Source: Burkholderia sp. Ax-1719 (GTDB lineage: Bacteria > Pseudomonadota > Gammaproteobacteria > Burkholderiales > Burkholderiaceae). Taken from it: a DNA stretch of 64,000 nt. Below are positions 41,252 through 51,052 of this stretch, piece by piece; the stretch's first letter is position 1; each line of letters starts with the position of its first letter. Location: assembly GCF_011753055.1 (NCBI RefSeq), contig NZ_VWWJ01000007.1, forward strand, positions 124,001 to 188,000, written 5' to 3'. Position numbers and translations under genes: made by a program. The notes beneath the pieces were generated by a model. The model was not told the DNA's origin, ran no database searches, and was given only the letters and a program-made list of their open reading frames with translations.

Positions 41252-42586
41252 ATGAGCGACACGCCCAACCAAGCACCCGTTCCAACCACACCGCCCAGGC
41301 CTCCCGTGCCGGTCGCGCCGCCGCCAGGCAACCCGCCGCCGCCGCGCAAACGAGGCGGTCTTGGCCGCTGGATTCTGATTGCGCTGGTCGTGCTGCTGAT
41401 CGTCGTCGTGGTGATTCATATACTGCATCGCAAAAAACCGGAGCGGGCCGCCGCGCCGCAGGTCGTGACCGTGGCGCCGGCCACGCTCGGATCGATGCCG
41501 GTCACGCTCGATGCGCTCGGCACGGTCACGCCGGTCGCTACCGTGACGGTGCTGCCGCAACTGAGCGGTTATCTCACCGAGGTTGGCTATCGCGAAGGTC
41601 AGGACGTGGTCAAAGGCCAGTTCCTCGCGCAGATCGATCCGCGTCAGTACGAGATCAGCAAGGAGCAGGCCGAAGCGCAACTCGCCAAGGACCGCGCCTC
41701 GCTGGCCCAGGCACGCGCCGACCTTGAACGCTATGCGCAACTGAACGAGAAGAAGTCGATCGCCGAACAAACCTATAGCGACCAGAAGTTCCTCGTCGCG
41801 CAGGACGAAGCGGCCGTCAAATCGGACCTCGCCACTATCAAGCAATACGAACTCGACCTGATCTATTGCCGCATCACCGCGCCCGTCTCGGGGCGCGTCG
41901 GCCTGCGTCTGGTCGATCCGGGCAACTACGTGACGGCGTCCAGTTCCACCGGCATCGCCGTCATCACGACGATGAAGCCCACCACCGTGCAGTTTACGGT
42001 GCCGCAGAACTCGCTGTCCGACGTGCTGCAGCGCGTCAACGCAGGCGCGAAACTGCCGATCACCATCTTCAACAGCGAAAACACGAAGCAGCTGGCAACC
42101 GGCACGCTGTACGCGATCAGCAACCAGATGGCGACGGCCACCGGCACGGTCACGCTGCGTGCGAGCGTTCCCAACGACGACGAAGCGCTGTTCCCCAACG
42201 AGTTCGTCAACGTGCGCCTGCTGGTGGACACGATGCAGAACGCCGTGCTCGTGCCCACGCCCGCCGTGCAGTCGGGAGCGCCCGGCGACTATGTGTACCT
42301 GGTGAACGCCAACAACACCGTTTCGGTTCACAAGGTCACGCTCGGCCCGAGCGACGGCCAGCACACCGTCATCACCGCAGGGCTCCAGGCCGGCCAGCGC
42401 GTGGTGACCGACGGCCTCGACCGCCTCAACGACGGCGCGAAGATCCAGCCCTCGACCGGCAAACCGGCTACGGCGAAGGGAGCCAGCGCCGCGCGCATGG
42501 GCAACGCCTCGCACGCCCGCGCGGTCTCCGCACCTGCGGCCGCCTCTGCGGCTTCCAGTGCGTCCTCGGCCTCCGAGGCCTCCTGA
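41252..42586 (+). CDS. mdtA: MdtA-like periplasmic adaptor of RND efflux pump
   Basis: This 444-residue membrane-fusion protein bridges the inner-membrane RND pump and the outer-membrane channel. A Pro-rich cytoplasmic tail (residues 8-32), one membrane anchor at about 40-58 (WILIALVVLLIVVVVIHIL), a lipoyl domain (VTVLPQLSGYLTEVGYREGQ), a coiled-coil hairpin (AQLAKDRASLAQARADLERY), and the beta-barrel (CRITAPVSGRVGLRLVDPGN) occur in the standard order. The C-terminal tail is rich in Ala and Ser. It starts at the ATG at 41252 with GGGAG before it. It lies 19 nt before the first RND gene. Confidence 0.93.
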   Translation: MSDTPNQAPVPTTPPRPPVPVAPPPGNPPPPRKRGGLGRWILIALVVLLIVVVVIHILHRKKPERAAAPQVVTVAPATLGSMPVTLDALGTVTPVATVTVLPQLSGYLTEVGYREGQDVVKGQFLAQIDPRQYEISKEQAEAQLAKDRASLAQARADLERYAQLNEKKSIAEQTYSDQKFLVAQDEAAVKSDLATIKQYELDLIYCRITAPVSGRVGLRLVDPGNYVTASSSTGIAVITTMKPTTVQFTVPQNSLSDVLQRVNAGAKLPITIFNSENTKQLATGTLYAISNQMATATGTVTLRASVPNDDEALFPNEFVNVRLLVDTMQNAVLVPTPAVQSGAPGDYVYLVNANNTVSVHKVTLGPSDGQHTVITAGLQAGQRVVTDGLDRLNDGAKIQPSTGKPATAKGASAARMGNASHARAVSAPAAASAASSASSASEAS

Positions 42587-42605
42587 TTCCACGCCTTAAG
42601 CGCCG

Positions 42606-45600
42606 ATGAATATTTCGCGTCTTTTCATTCTGCGGCCCGTCGCGACATCGTTACTGATGATCGCGATGGTGCTGGTCGGTCTCGTGGCAATGAAGTTTTT
42701 GCCCGTATCGTCGCTGCCCGCCGTCGATTACCCGACCATCCAGGTGCAGACTTTCTATCCGGGCGCGAGCCCCAGCGTCATGGCCACCACCGTGACCGCG
42801 CCGCTCGAAGTGCAGCTGGGCGAGATACCGGGCCTGCAGCAGATGGTTTCGTACAGTTCCGAGGGCGCCTCGGTCATTACGCTGCAATTCGATCTCTCGC
42901 TCAACCTGGACGTGGCCGAGCAGAACGTGCAGCAGGCCATCAACGCCGCCAACAGCTTCCTGCCGAGCGGCCTGCCCGCGCCGCCGACCTACGCCAAGGT
43001 CAACCCGGCCGACCAGCCTATCCTCACACTCGCGGTGACATCCAGTTCGATGTCGCTCACGCAGTTGCAGGATGCGGCCAATAACCGGCTCGCCACCAAG
43101 ATTTCCGAAGTGCCGGGCGTGGGTCTCGTCAGCACGGCGGGCGGCAACGTGCCCGCCGTGCGCGTGGAGGCCGATCCGCAAAAGCTCGCCGCTTACGGCC
43201 TGAATCTCGACGATCTGCGCACGCTGCTGGCCAACGTGAACGTGAGCGCGCCGAAGGGCAACTTCGACGGCCCCGAGCTCGATTACACGATCAATTCCAA
43301 CGACCAGATTTCCGATCCCAAGGACTACGAAGATACGGTCATCGCGTATCAGAACGGCTCGCCGGTCTTCATGCGCGATGTTGCGCGCGTGTCCACGGCG
43401 GCCCAGGATGTCGAGCGCGGCGCGTGGTACAACAAGCAGCCCGCGATCGTGCTCAACGTGCAGCGCCAGCCGGGCGCGAACGTGATCGCCACGGTCAACC
43501 AGATCATGCGTCAATTGCCGCAGCTCGAAGCCACGCTGCCCGCCGGCATGAAGGTCACCGTGGTGTCGAACAGCGTGGGCGTGATCCAGGCCTCCGTGCA
43601 CGACGCGGCGTTCGAACTCGTGCTCGCCGTCGCGCTGGTGGTGGCGGTGATCTTCGTGTTCCTGCGCAACCTGCCCGCCACCATCATCCCAAGCATCTCT
43701 GTGCCGGTCTCGCTGATCGGCACGCTGGCGATGATGTACGAGCTGGGCTACTCGATTGACAATCTCTCGCTGATGGCGCTCATCATCGCCACGGGTTTCG
43801 TGGTGGACGACTCGATCGTCATGATCGAGAACGTCGTGCGCTATCTGGAGGAAGGCGAAAAGCCCTTGCAGGCCGCGCTAAAAGGCGCGGGACAGATCGG
43901 CTTCACGATTCTCTCGCTGACGATCTCGCTGATCGCCGTGCTGATTCCGCTGCTCTTCATGGGCGGCGTGATCGGGCGTCTGTTCAGCGAGTTCGCCGTT
44001 ACGCTCGCGGTGACCATCGTGCTCTCCGCCGTGGTCTCGCTGACTGTCGTGCCCATGATGTGCGCGCGGATCCTGCGCGCCCAGGCCGAGCGTCACCCCA
44101 GCCGCTTCGAGCGCATCAGCGAAGGACTGTTCGACAAGACGCTCAACGCCTACGAACGCGGCCTGCGCTGGGTGCTCGACCATCAGATGCTGACGCTTAT
44201 CGTGTTCGTGCTGACGGTCGCCATCACGGGCATCCTCTACGTGATCATTCCCAAGGGCCTCTTCCCCGTGCAGGATGTGGGCGTGATCCAGGCCATCAGC
44301 GTGGCGGACAATTCGGTTTCGTACCAGGCGATGGTGCGTCGTCAGTCCGCGCTCGCAGAAGAAATTCTCAAGGATCCCGATGTCGTTTCGCTCACCTCTT
44401 ATGTGGGCATCGACGGCATCAATAACACGCTTAACAACGGCCGCTTCCTGATCAACCTGAAGCCGCACGACGACCGTTCCGAAAGCGCCGAGGAAATCGC
44501 GCGGCGCATCCAGCAGTCGGTGGCGAATGTGGCGGGCATCAAGCTCTATCTGCAGCCCGAACAGGATCTCACGCTCGATACCACGGTGTCCCCCAACCAG
44601 TACAACTTCGTGCTGCGCGGACCGAACCAGCAGGCCTTCAACCAGTACGTGCCTGCGCTCATCGCCAAAATGAAGCAGATCCCGTCGATCGCCGATGTGA
44701 CCAGCGACCTCAATACCGACGGCCTTTCTGTCGACGTGCAGGTGAACCGCCAGCTTGCGGCGCGTTACGGCATCACGGCGGCGACCATCGACAACGCGCT
44801 CTACGACGCACTGGGTCAACGCATCGTCTCGACCATCTTCCAGCAGTCGGACCAGTACCGCGTGATTCTGGTCGCGAAGCCCGAATCGCTGCCCACGGTC
44901 GATTCGATCGGCGACATCTATCTGCCCAGCCAGACCGCCAGCAGCGGCCAGGTGCCGCTCAAGGGCATCGCGACGATCAACATCACGCGCTCGCCGCTGA
45001 CGATCAGCCACCTGGCGCAGTTCCCCTCGGTGACGATCTCGTTCAATCTCGCCGATGGCGCGTCGCTCTCGGCCGCCGTGCGCGATATCCGCAAGGCCGA
45101 AGCCGACGTGAAGCTGCCGCCTTCGATCACCTCGGCGTTCCAGGGCGCGGCGCAGGCCTTCGAGGATTCGCTCTCCTCCGAGGTCTATCTGCTGATCGCC
45201 GCGCTGGTGGCCGTCTATATCGTGCTCGGCGTGCTGTACGAAAGCTACGTGCATCCGGTGACAATTCTTTCGACGCTGCCTTCGGCGGGCATCGGCGCGC
45301 TGCTCGCGCTGATGATCGCGGGCAAGGATCTGGACGTGATCGGCATCATCGGTATCGTGCTGCTGATCGGCATCGTCAAGAAGAACGCCATCATGATGGT
45401 GGACTTCGCGCTGGAAGCCGAACGCGTGCACGGCAAAGCGCCGCGCGAGGCGATTTTCGAAGCCTCGCTGCTGCGCTTCCGCCCGATCCTGATGACCACG
45501 CTCGCCGCCATGCTGGGCGCACTGCCGATGTTGCTGGGCTCCGGCACGGGCTCCGAACTGCGCCGTCCGCTGGGTCTGGCGATCATCGGCGGTCTCACGG

Positions 45601-45785
45601 TTTCGCAGATGCTCACGCTGTTCACGACGCCCGTGATCTATCTGTTCTTCGACCGCCTCGCCATCCGGTTCGGCCGCAAGAACAAGCCTGAGAACGAAGG
45701 CGACAGCGATGCCGACGCCGATGACAGCAGCGGCCCGAACGAGCCGCCTCGCGGCCCCGCCCCCGCGCCCGAGGGCACGCCGTGA
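42606..45785 (+). CDS. mdtB: MdtB-like RND multidrug efflux permease
   Basis: This 1059-residue RND transporter of the HAE-1 family exports substrates using proton flow. The N-terminal helix and periplasmic entry (MNISRLFILRPVATSLLMIA) match MdtB. The proton-relay aspartates sit in ATGFVVDDSIVMIENVVRYL in helix 4, and the second-half motif GIVKKNAIMMVDFALEAERV is typical. Twelve membrane segments and two large periplasmic loops are apparent. The C-terminal tail is acidic and Pro-rich. It overlaps the next RND gene by 4 nt (GTGA), as expected for an MdtB-MdtC heteromeric pump. Confidence 0.95.
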   Translation: MNISRLFILRPVATSLLMIAMVLVGLVAMKFLPVSSLPAVDYPTIQVQTFYPGASPSVMATTVTAPLEVQLGEIPGLQQMVSYSSEGASVITLQFDLSLNLDVAEQNVQQAINAANSFLPSGLPAPPTYAKVNPADQPILTLAVTSSSMSLTQLQDAANNRLATKISEVPGVGLVSTAGGNVPAVRVEADPQKLAAYGLNLDDLRTLLANVNVSAPKGNFDGPELDYTINSNDQISDPKDYEDTVIAYQNGSPVFMRDVARVSTAAQDVERGAWYNKQPAIVLNVQRQPGANVIATVNQIMRQLPQLEATLPAGMKVTVVSNSVGVIQASVHDAAFELVLAVALVVAVIFVFLRNLPATIIPSISVPVSLIGTLAMMYELGYSIDNLSLMALIIATGFVVDDSIVMIENVVRYLEEGEKPLQAALKGAGQIGFTILSLTISLIAVLIPLLFMGGVIGRLFSEFAVTLAVTIVLSAVVSLTVVPMMCARILRAQAERHPSRFERISEGLFDKTLNAYERGLRWVLDHQMLTLIVFVLTVAITGILYVIIPKGLFPVQDVGVIQAISVADNSVSYQAMVRRQSALAEEILKDPDVVSLTSYVGIDGINNTLNNGRFLINLKPHDDRSESAEEIARRIQQSVANVAGIKLYLQPEQDLTLDTTVSPNQYNFVLRGPNQQAFNQYVPALIAKMKQIPSIADVTSDLNTDGLSVDVQVNRQLAARYGITAATIDNALYDALGQRIVSTIFQQSDQYRVILVAKPESLPTVDSIGDIYLPSQTASSGQVPLKGIATINITRSPLTISHLAQFPSVTISFNLADGASLSAAVRDIRKAEADVKLPPSITSAFQGAAQAFEDSLSSEVYLLIAALVAVYIVLGVLYESYVHPVTILSTLPSAGIGALLALMIAGKDLDVIGIIGIVLLIGIVKKNAIMMVDFALEAERVHGKAPREAIFEASLLRFRPILMTTLAAMLGALPMLLGSGTGSELRRPLGLAIIGGLTVSQMLTLFTTPVIYLFFDRLAIRFGRKNKPENEGDSDADADDSSGPNEPPRGPAPAPEGTP

Positions 45786-48700
45786 ACCTCTCGGCCATTT
45801 TTATCCGCCGCCCGGTCGCCACGTCGCTGCTGGCCGTCGCGATCCTGCTAGCCGGCGCGCTGGCCTTTTTCCGGCTGCCGGTCGCGCCGCTGCCCAACAT
45901 CGCCTATCCGGTGATCGTGGTGCAGGCCAATATGGCGGGCGCAAGCCCGGAAACCATGGCGTCCACCGTGGCCGAGCCCTTGGAGCGGCGGCTCGGCACC
46001 ATCGCCGACGTCAGCCAGCTCACCTCGATCAACAACGTGGGATCGTCGCTGATCGTGATCGTGTTCGGCCTGAACCGCGACATCAACGGCGCGGCGCGCG
46101 ACGTGGAAGCCGCGATCCAGGCCGCCCGCGCCGATCTGCCGACCACCCTGCGCAGCAACCCCACCTATCGCCAGTACAACCCCGCGAGCGCGCCGATCAT
46201 GGTGCTCGCGCTCACCTCGGACACGCTCACCAAGGCGCAGCTCTACGACTCCGCCGATTCGGTGATCATGCAGCAGCTCTCGCAGGTGGACGGCGTGGGC
46301 CAGATCACGCTGGGCGGCGGCGCGCTGCCGTCGGTGCGAGTGGAACTGCAGCCCGGCAAGCTCAATAGTTACGGCATCGGCCTGGAAGACGTGCGGGCGG
46401 CCATCGGCGCGGCCAATGCCGATAGCGCCAAGGGCCACCTCGACCAGGGCGATCAGCGCTTCGTCGTGACCTCGAACGACCAGATCAGCACCGCCGCGCC
46501 CTATCGCGACGTGGTGATCGCGTATCGCGACGGCGCGCCGGTCTATCTGCGCGACGTGGGTACGGTGCGCGACTCCAACGAAAATATCCGCAACGCCGGC
46601 CTCTACAACGGCAAATCCGCGGTGCTGGTGATCGTCTATCCGATGCCGGGCAGCAACGTCGTGAAGACCGTGCAGCAGATCCAGGCGCGCCTGCCCAATA
46701 TCGAGGCTGCCCTGCCCGCCACCATCAAGGTGAACGTGGCCGTCGACCGCTCGGAATCCGTGCGCGCGTCCGTCGCCGATACCGAACGCACGCTCTTCAT
46801 CGCCGTGCTGCTGGTGATCGGCGTGGTGTTCGTGTTCCTGCTTTCGCCGCGCGCCACGCTGATTCCAGCGGTGGCGCTGCCGCTGTCGATCATCGGCACG
46901 TTCGGCCCGATGTACCTGCTGGGCTACAGCATCGATTCGCTCTCGCTGATGGCGCTCACCATCGGCACCGGCTTCGTGGTGGACGACGCCGTGGTCGTGC
47001 TGGAAAACATCGTGCGCCATATCGAGGCCGGGCTCGATCCCAAGGAAGCGGCGCTGCGCGGCGCGGGCGAAGTGGGCTTCACGGTGCTGTCGATGAGTCT
47101 TTCCCTGATCGCGGTGTTCCTGCCGATCCTGCTGATGCCGGGCATCGTCGGCCTGCTGTTCCACGAGTTCGCGATGACGCTATCGATCGCGATCATCATT
47201 TCGCTGATCGTCTCGCTCACGGTCACGCCCACGATGTGCGCCTACGTCCTCAAGCGCGAACGCGAAAGACGCGAACCTTCGCGCGCCGCGGTGTGGATCG
47301 ACGCGCAGTTCGAGCGCTTCAAGCAGTTCTATTCGCGCACGCTGGACGCCGTGCTCGATCATGCGGTGCTGGTGATCGTGCTGTTATTCGTCCTGCTGAT
47401 CGGCAATGTGTTTCTGGCGCGGCTGCTGTCGGGCACCTTCTTTCCGGAGCAGGACACCGGCATTCTGATCGGCCAGATTGTCGCCGACCAGAGCATCTCC
47501 TTCACGGCGATGGAAAAGAAGCTCGCGCAATTGCAGGATATCGTGCAGAAAGATCCTGCCGTGGCCTCGGTCGCGGGCTTCACCGGCGGCCGCGCGCTGA
47601 ATTCGGCAACGGTCTTTATCGAACTCAAGCCGCTCGCGCAGCGCAAGCTTTCCGCCACTGAAATCGTCAACCGGTTACGGCCCAAACTCAATGCGGTTTC
47701 GGGTGCGCGGCTGTTCCTGCAGGCGCAACAGGACTTGCAGATCGGCGGGCGGCAGTCGGCGGCCGAATATCAATACACGCTCACCAGCGACGACGCCGAC
47801 GCGCTATTCGAATGGACACCTAAGCTTGTCGACGAGCTGAACAAGTATCACGGTACGCTCACCGACGTCAATTCCGACCTCCAGCAGAACGGCCTGCAAG
47901 CCTATGTGACGGTGAACCGTGCAACCGCCAAGCGCTACGGCTTCGATCCCAACCAGGTGGATAGCGTGCTGTACGACGCCTTCGGCCAGCGCACGGTATC
48001 GACCATCTACAACCCCATCAACCAGTATTTCGTGGTGATGGAAGTGGCGCCGGAATACTGGCAGTATCCGCAGTCGTTCAGCCGCATCTGGCTGAGCACG
48101 GCGGCGGGTAATGCGAGCGGTTCGGCTTCCACGCAGATGTCGGGCAGCACGGTTTCGGGCGTCACCGCTTATACCGCGCAAAGCAGCACCAGCAGCAGCA
48201 CGAGCAACACCAACTCGCGCAACGCCAATGCGGTGGCCAATCAGCAGAACAATTCGATCGCCAATAGCAAGGGGGGCAGTTCGAGCGGCAGCGCGGACAG
48301 TACCGCCGCCGAAACCATGGTGCCCGTGGATGCACTGATGACCTGGACCACCGGCCACACCGCCACCCAGGTCAATCACCAGAGCGGCGAAGTAGCCGGC
48401 ACGATCTCGTTCAACCTGCCGCAGGGCGGCTCGCTTTCGGAAGCCGGCAAGATCATTGAGGAAGCGCAGCGCAACATAGGCATGCCGGCCTCGATCCACG
48501 GCGCTTTCGCGGGCGCGGCGCAGGCCTACGCGCAGTCGATGGGCACGGTGCCGCTGCTGATTCTTGCGGCGCTGGCTGTCGTCTATATCGTGCTGGGCGT
48601 ACTCTACGAGAACACGATTCACCCGCTGACGATTCTTTCGACGCTGCCGTCGGCGGGCATCGGCGCAACGCTGGCGATGCTGATTTTTGGGACGCCGTTC

Positions 48701-49096
48701 TCGGTGATCGCGATGATCGGCATCATCCTGCTGATTGGTATCGTCAAGAAGAACGGCATCATGATGGTGGACGTGGCGATCCAGTTGCAGCGCAAGGAAG
48801 GCCGCAACGCGCGCGACGCGATTCACGAAGCCGCCGTGGTGCGTCTGCGCCCGATCATGATGACGACCTTCGCGGCGGTGCTGGGCGCGGTGCCGCTGGC
48901 GATCGGCATTGGCCAGGGCGCGTCGCTGCGCCAGCCGCTTGGCGTGACGGTGATGGGCGGCCTGATTCTGAGCCAGGTTTTCACGCTGTACACCACGCCC
49001 GTGATTTATCTGTTCCTCGACCGCCTGCGCGCCCGCCTCGCCCGCTGGACCGCACGCCTGCCCTGGAACCGCCAGGCCGATGAGAGCGCATCATGA
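45782..49096 (+). CDS. mdtC: MdtC-like RND multidrug efflux permease with low-complexity insert
   Basis: This is the second RND pump subunit, 1104 residues, about 75 longer than typical MdtC. The normal motifs are present: MNLSAIFIRRPVATSLLAVA, GTGFVVDDAVVVLENIVRHI and GIVKKNGIMMVDVAIQLQRK. The extra length is a Ser/Thr/Asn/Ala-rich insert at residues 773-844 (nt about 48098-48316), in the second periplasmic loop between WLSTA and MVPVDALMTW. It starts with GTG overlapping mdtB and ends overlapping the outer-membrane gene by 4 nt. Confidence 0.94.
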   Translation: MNLSAIFIRRPVATSLLAVAILLAGALAFFRLPVAPLPNIAYPVIVVQANMAGASPETMASTVAEPLERRLGTIADVSQLTSINNVGSSLIVIVFGLNRDINGAARDVEAAIQAARADLPTTLRSNPTYRQYNPASAPIMVLALTSDTLTKAQLYDSADSVIMQQLSQVDGVGQITLGGGALPSVRVELQPGKLNSYGIGLEDVRAAIGAANADSAKGHLDQGDQRFVVTSNDQISTAAPYRDVVIAYRDGAPVYLRDVGTVRDSNENIRNAGLYNGKSAVLVIVYPMPGSNVVKTVQQIQARLPNIEAALPATIKVNVAVDRSESVRASVADTERTLFIAVLLVIGVVFVFLLSPRATLIPAVALPLSIIGTFGPMYLLGYSIDSLSLMALTIGTGFVVDDAVVVLENIVRHIEAGLDPKEAALRGAGEVGFTVLSMSLSLIAVFLPILLMPGIVGLLFHEFAMTLSIAIIISLIVSLTVTPTMCAYVLKRERERREPSRAAVWIDAQFERFKQFYSRTLDAVLDHAVLVIVLLFVLLIGNVFLARLLSGTFFPEQDTGILIGQIVADQSISFTAMEKKLAQLQDIVQKDPAVASVAGFTGGRALNSATVFIELKPLAQRKLSATEIVNRLRPKLNAVSGARLFLQAQQDLQIGGRQSAAEYQYTLTSDDADALFEWTPKLVDELNKYHGTLTDVNSDLQQNGLQAYVTVNRATAKRYGFDPNQVDSVLYDAFGQRTVSTIYNPINQYFVVMEVAPEYWQYPQSFSRIWLSTAAGNASGSASTQMSGSTVSGVTAYTAQSSTSSSTSNTNSRNANAVANQQNNSIANSKGGSSSGSADSTAAETMVPVDALMTWTTGHTATQVNHQSGEVAGTISFNLPQGGSLSEAGKIIEEAQRNIGMPASIHGAFAGAAQAYAQSMGTVPLLILAALAVVYIVLGVLYENTIHPLTILSTLPSAGIGATLAMLIFGTPFSVIAMIGIILLIGIVKKNGIMMVDVAIQLQRKEGRNARDAIHEAAVVRLRPIMMTTFAAVLGAVPLAIGIGQGASLRQPLGVTVMGGLILSQVFTLYTTPVIYLFLDRLRARLARWTARLPWNRQADESAS

Positions 49097-50721
49097 AGAT
49101 CCGTCCAACCGATTCCGTTTCTGTTCCGGTTCCTGTTTCTGATTCCATTTCCGATCCCGTTTCGTCCATGAAAGACCGCGCCGGCTTGCGCCCATTACGA
49201 TTTCTGCCCCTGACGCTGCCCTTGAGCCTTGCGTTGCTGATGAGCGGCTGCATGGTCGGCCCCGACTATCATCGCCCGCAGGTCAATGTGCCCGCGCAAT
49301 GGAAAGAACTGCCCGGCTGGACCCAGGCCGATCCGTCCGCTGCCGAAGGCCCGAAGGGCGAATGGTGGACCGCTTTCCAGGACCCCTTGCTCGACGAACT
49401 TGAGCCGTTGGTGGCGGTGTCGAACCAGACGGTGGCGCAGAGCTACGCGAATTATCAGGAAGCGCTCGCCGAAGTGCGCGTGGCGCGCGCGAGCCTCTTT
49501 CCGACCATCGGCGTGACCGGATCGGCCACGCGCGAACGTGCCTCCACCAGCACGACCAGCAGCTTTAGCAGCGGTGGCGCGCGCATCGTCAACTCGGGCT
49601 CGCTGGAAGCAAACGTGAGCTGGACAATCGACTTCTGGGGGCAGGTGCGCCGGCAGATCGAGGAACAGTCGGCCACGGCGCAGGCGAGCGAAGCAACCCT
49701 CGCCAACGCCCAGCTATCCGAACAGATTGCGCTTGCCAATGCGGTGATCGACCTGCGCGTCACCGACGCCGATATCGACCTGCTGACGCAAACCGTCGAG
49801 GCGTACAAGGATTCGCTGCGCGTAGTGTCCAACCAGGACACGGCAGGCACCGTCGCGCCGTCCGACCTCATCACCGCACGGACGCAACTGGAAAACGCGC
49901 AGGCCAGCCTGATCGCCTTGGGCGTGTCGCGCGCGCAGTATGAACACGCGATTGCTGTGCTGGTGGGCCGCAATCCCGAAGACATGACGATCCCGCATAG
50001 CGCAAAACTGCCCACGCTGCCGGTCATTCCAGCGGGCGTGCCGTCGACCATCCTGCAACGGCGTCCGGATGTCGCCACGGCGGAACGGCAGATGGCTTCG
50101 GCCAATGCCGCAATCGGCGTCGCCATTGCCGCGTACTACCCGACGATTTCGCTTTCGGCGCTTGACGGCTTCACGCAAGCACCGCTCGCGGGCCTGCTGC
50201 ACGTGGGCAACTACGTGTGGTCGCTGGGCGCGAGCGCAACGGAAACGATCTTCGACGGCGGCGAGCGCAGCGGCGAAGTCGCCGTGGCGCGCGCGAGCTA
50301 TAACGCCGCAGTGGCGAATTATCGCGGCACGGTGCTGAGTGCGTTCCAGAGCGTGGAGAACGATCTTTCGGGCCTGCGGATTCTGGCACAGCAAAGCGAG
50401 GCGCTGGACGCCGCGGTACGCGACTCGATTCGCGGCGCGCAGATCGCGCAGAACGAATACCAGGCGGGCACGGTCGATTACACGACGGTGGCCACTGCGC
50501 AGGCGACTCAGTTGAGCACGCAACAAACTGCGCTCACGGTTCAGCAGTCGCGCTTGCTGGATGCAGCGGCACTGATCGGCGATCTGGGTGGCGGATGGAC
50601 GGGCGTGCTCCACGACGCCAGTCATTCGCAACGAGTGAGCGTCGATCCCGCGGCGAGTGCCAACGCCAGCGCGAACACCAGCGCAAATGCAAACGCCGCT
50701 ACGCCGGCCCAATCCCAATAG
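49093..50721 (+). CDS. NodT-family outer-membrane efflux lipoprotein
   Basis: This 542-residue TolC-like channel subunit completes the RND pump. Its lipobox LLMSGC places the lipid on C53, followed by MVGPDYHRPQVNVPAQWKEL typical of NodT proteins. Two outer-membrane efflux repeats form the helical tunnel (about 115-300 and 325-500), with LQRRPDVATAERQMASANAA in the second. The first 25 residues are an unusual (D/V/I)-(S/P) dipeptide repeat, so a start at the ATG at 49168 is possible. The ATG at 49093 overlaps the mdtC stop (ATGA) and is kept. The C-terminus is Ala/Asn/Ser-rich. A terminator follows. Confidence 0.93.
   Translation: MKIRPTDSVSVPVPVSDSISDPVSSMKDRAGLRPLRFLPLTLPLSLALLMSGCMVGPDYHRPQVNVPAQWKELPGWTQADPSAAEGPKGEWWTAFQDPLLDELEPLVAVSNQTVAQSYANYQEALAEVRVARASLFPTIGVTGSATRERASTSTTSSFSSGGARIVNSGSLEANVSWTIDFWGQVRRQIEEQSATAQASEATLANAQLSEQIALANAVIDLRVTDADIDLLTQTVEAYKDSLRVVSNQDTAGTVAPSDLITARTQLENAQASLIALGVSRAQYEHAIAVLVGRNPEDMTIPHSAKLPTLPVIPAGVPSTILQRRPDVATAERQMASANAAIGVAIAAYYPTISLSALDGFTQAPLAGLLHVGNYVWSLGASATETIFDGGERSGEVAVARASYNAAVANYRGTVLSAFQSVENDLSGLRILAQQSEALDAAVRDSIRGAQIAQNEYQAGTVDYTTVATAQATQLSTQQTALTVQQSRLLDAAALIGDLGGGWTGVLHDASHSQRVSVDPAASANASANTSANANAATPAQSQ
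49111..49164 (+). repeat. Nine imperfect hexanucleotide repeats in the NodT gene 5' end
   Basis: From GATTCC GTTTCT onward, nine hexamers of the form (G/A)(A/T)T(T/C)C(C/T) or close variants follow each other in frame, coding for nine (D/V/I)-(S/P) dipeptides. Because the unit is six bases, slippage would change length but not frame. Confidence 0.7.
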
Positions 50722-51052
50722 GCAGACTTCATCGGCCGACTCGCGGCCTTGCCGATCCAGCCCCTCTCGCAGGGGCTTTTTTTCGCCCGAGGCAATCAGG
50801 ACTCGACATCAAACCGTGCCCTCACCTTGACGATTCTTGACTGTTTTTACGCAAAGCCAGTGCGACAATTCCGCGTTCTTCCTGCTCAAAATACGCATGG
50901 CGATTGAGCAAAGTCGCGTGCGGTACATGAAGTTGTAAAGAACAGTCAACTCAGCGAGACGCCGTCAACGACGGTGAATCACTGCCCGTTAGCCGTGCAG
51001 ACGTCCCAAACGGCGTCCAGCCAGGCAAGCAATCACGATCAAGAGGAAGAAA
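50722..51052. other. Intergenic region after the RND operon
   Basis: About 330 nt that hold the RND terminator (50759-50783) and the upstream region of the small exported protein gene. TTGACT at 50837 looks like a -35 box but has no matching -10 at 16-18 nt. No gene is visible. Confidence 0.5.
50759..50783 (+). terminator. Rho-independent terminator of the mdtABC operon
   Basis: AGCCCCT (50759-50765), loop CTCGC, AGGGGCT (50771-50777) and a run of T to 50783. It lies 37 nt after the NodT stop codon. Confidence 0.92.

Noticed and set aside
43878..45431. 517-codon minus-strand open frame inside mdtB
   Set aside because: Antisense shadow of a clear RND gene; composition is typical of such shadows (His, Arg, Asp-rich).
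50837..50870. TTGACT resembling a -35 promoter box
   Set aside because: No acceptable -10 hexamer at 16-18 nt; the nearest candidate (GACAAT) is 21 nt away.
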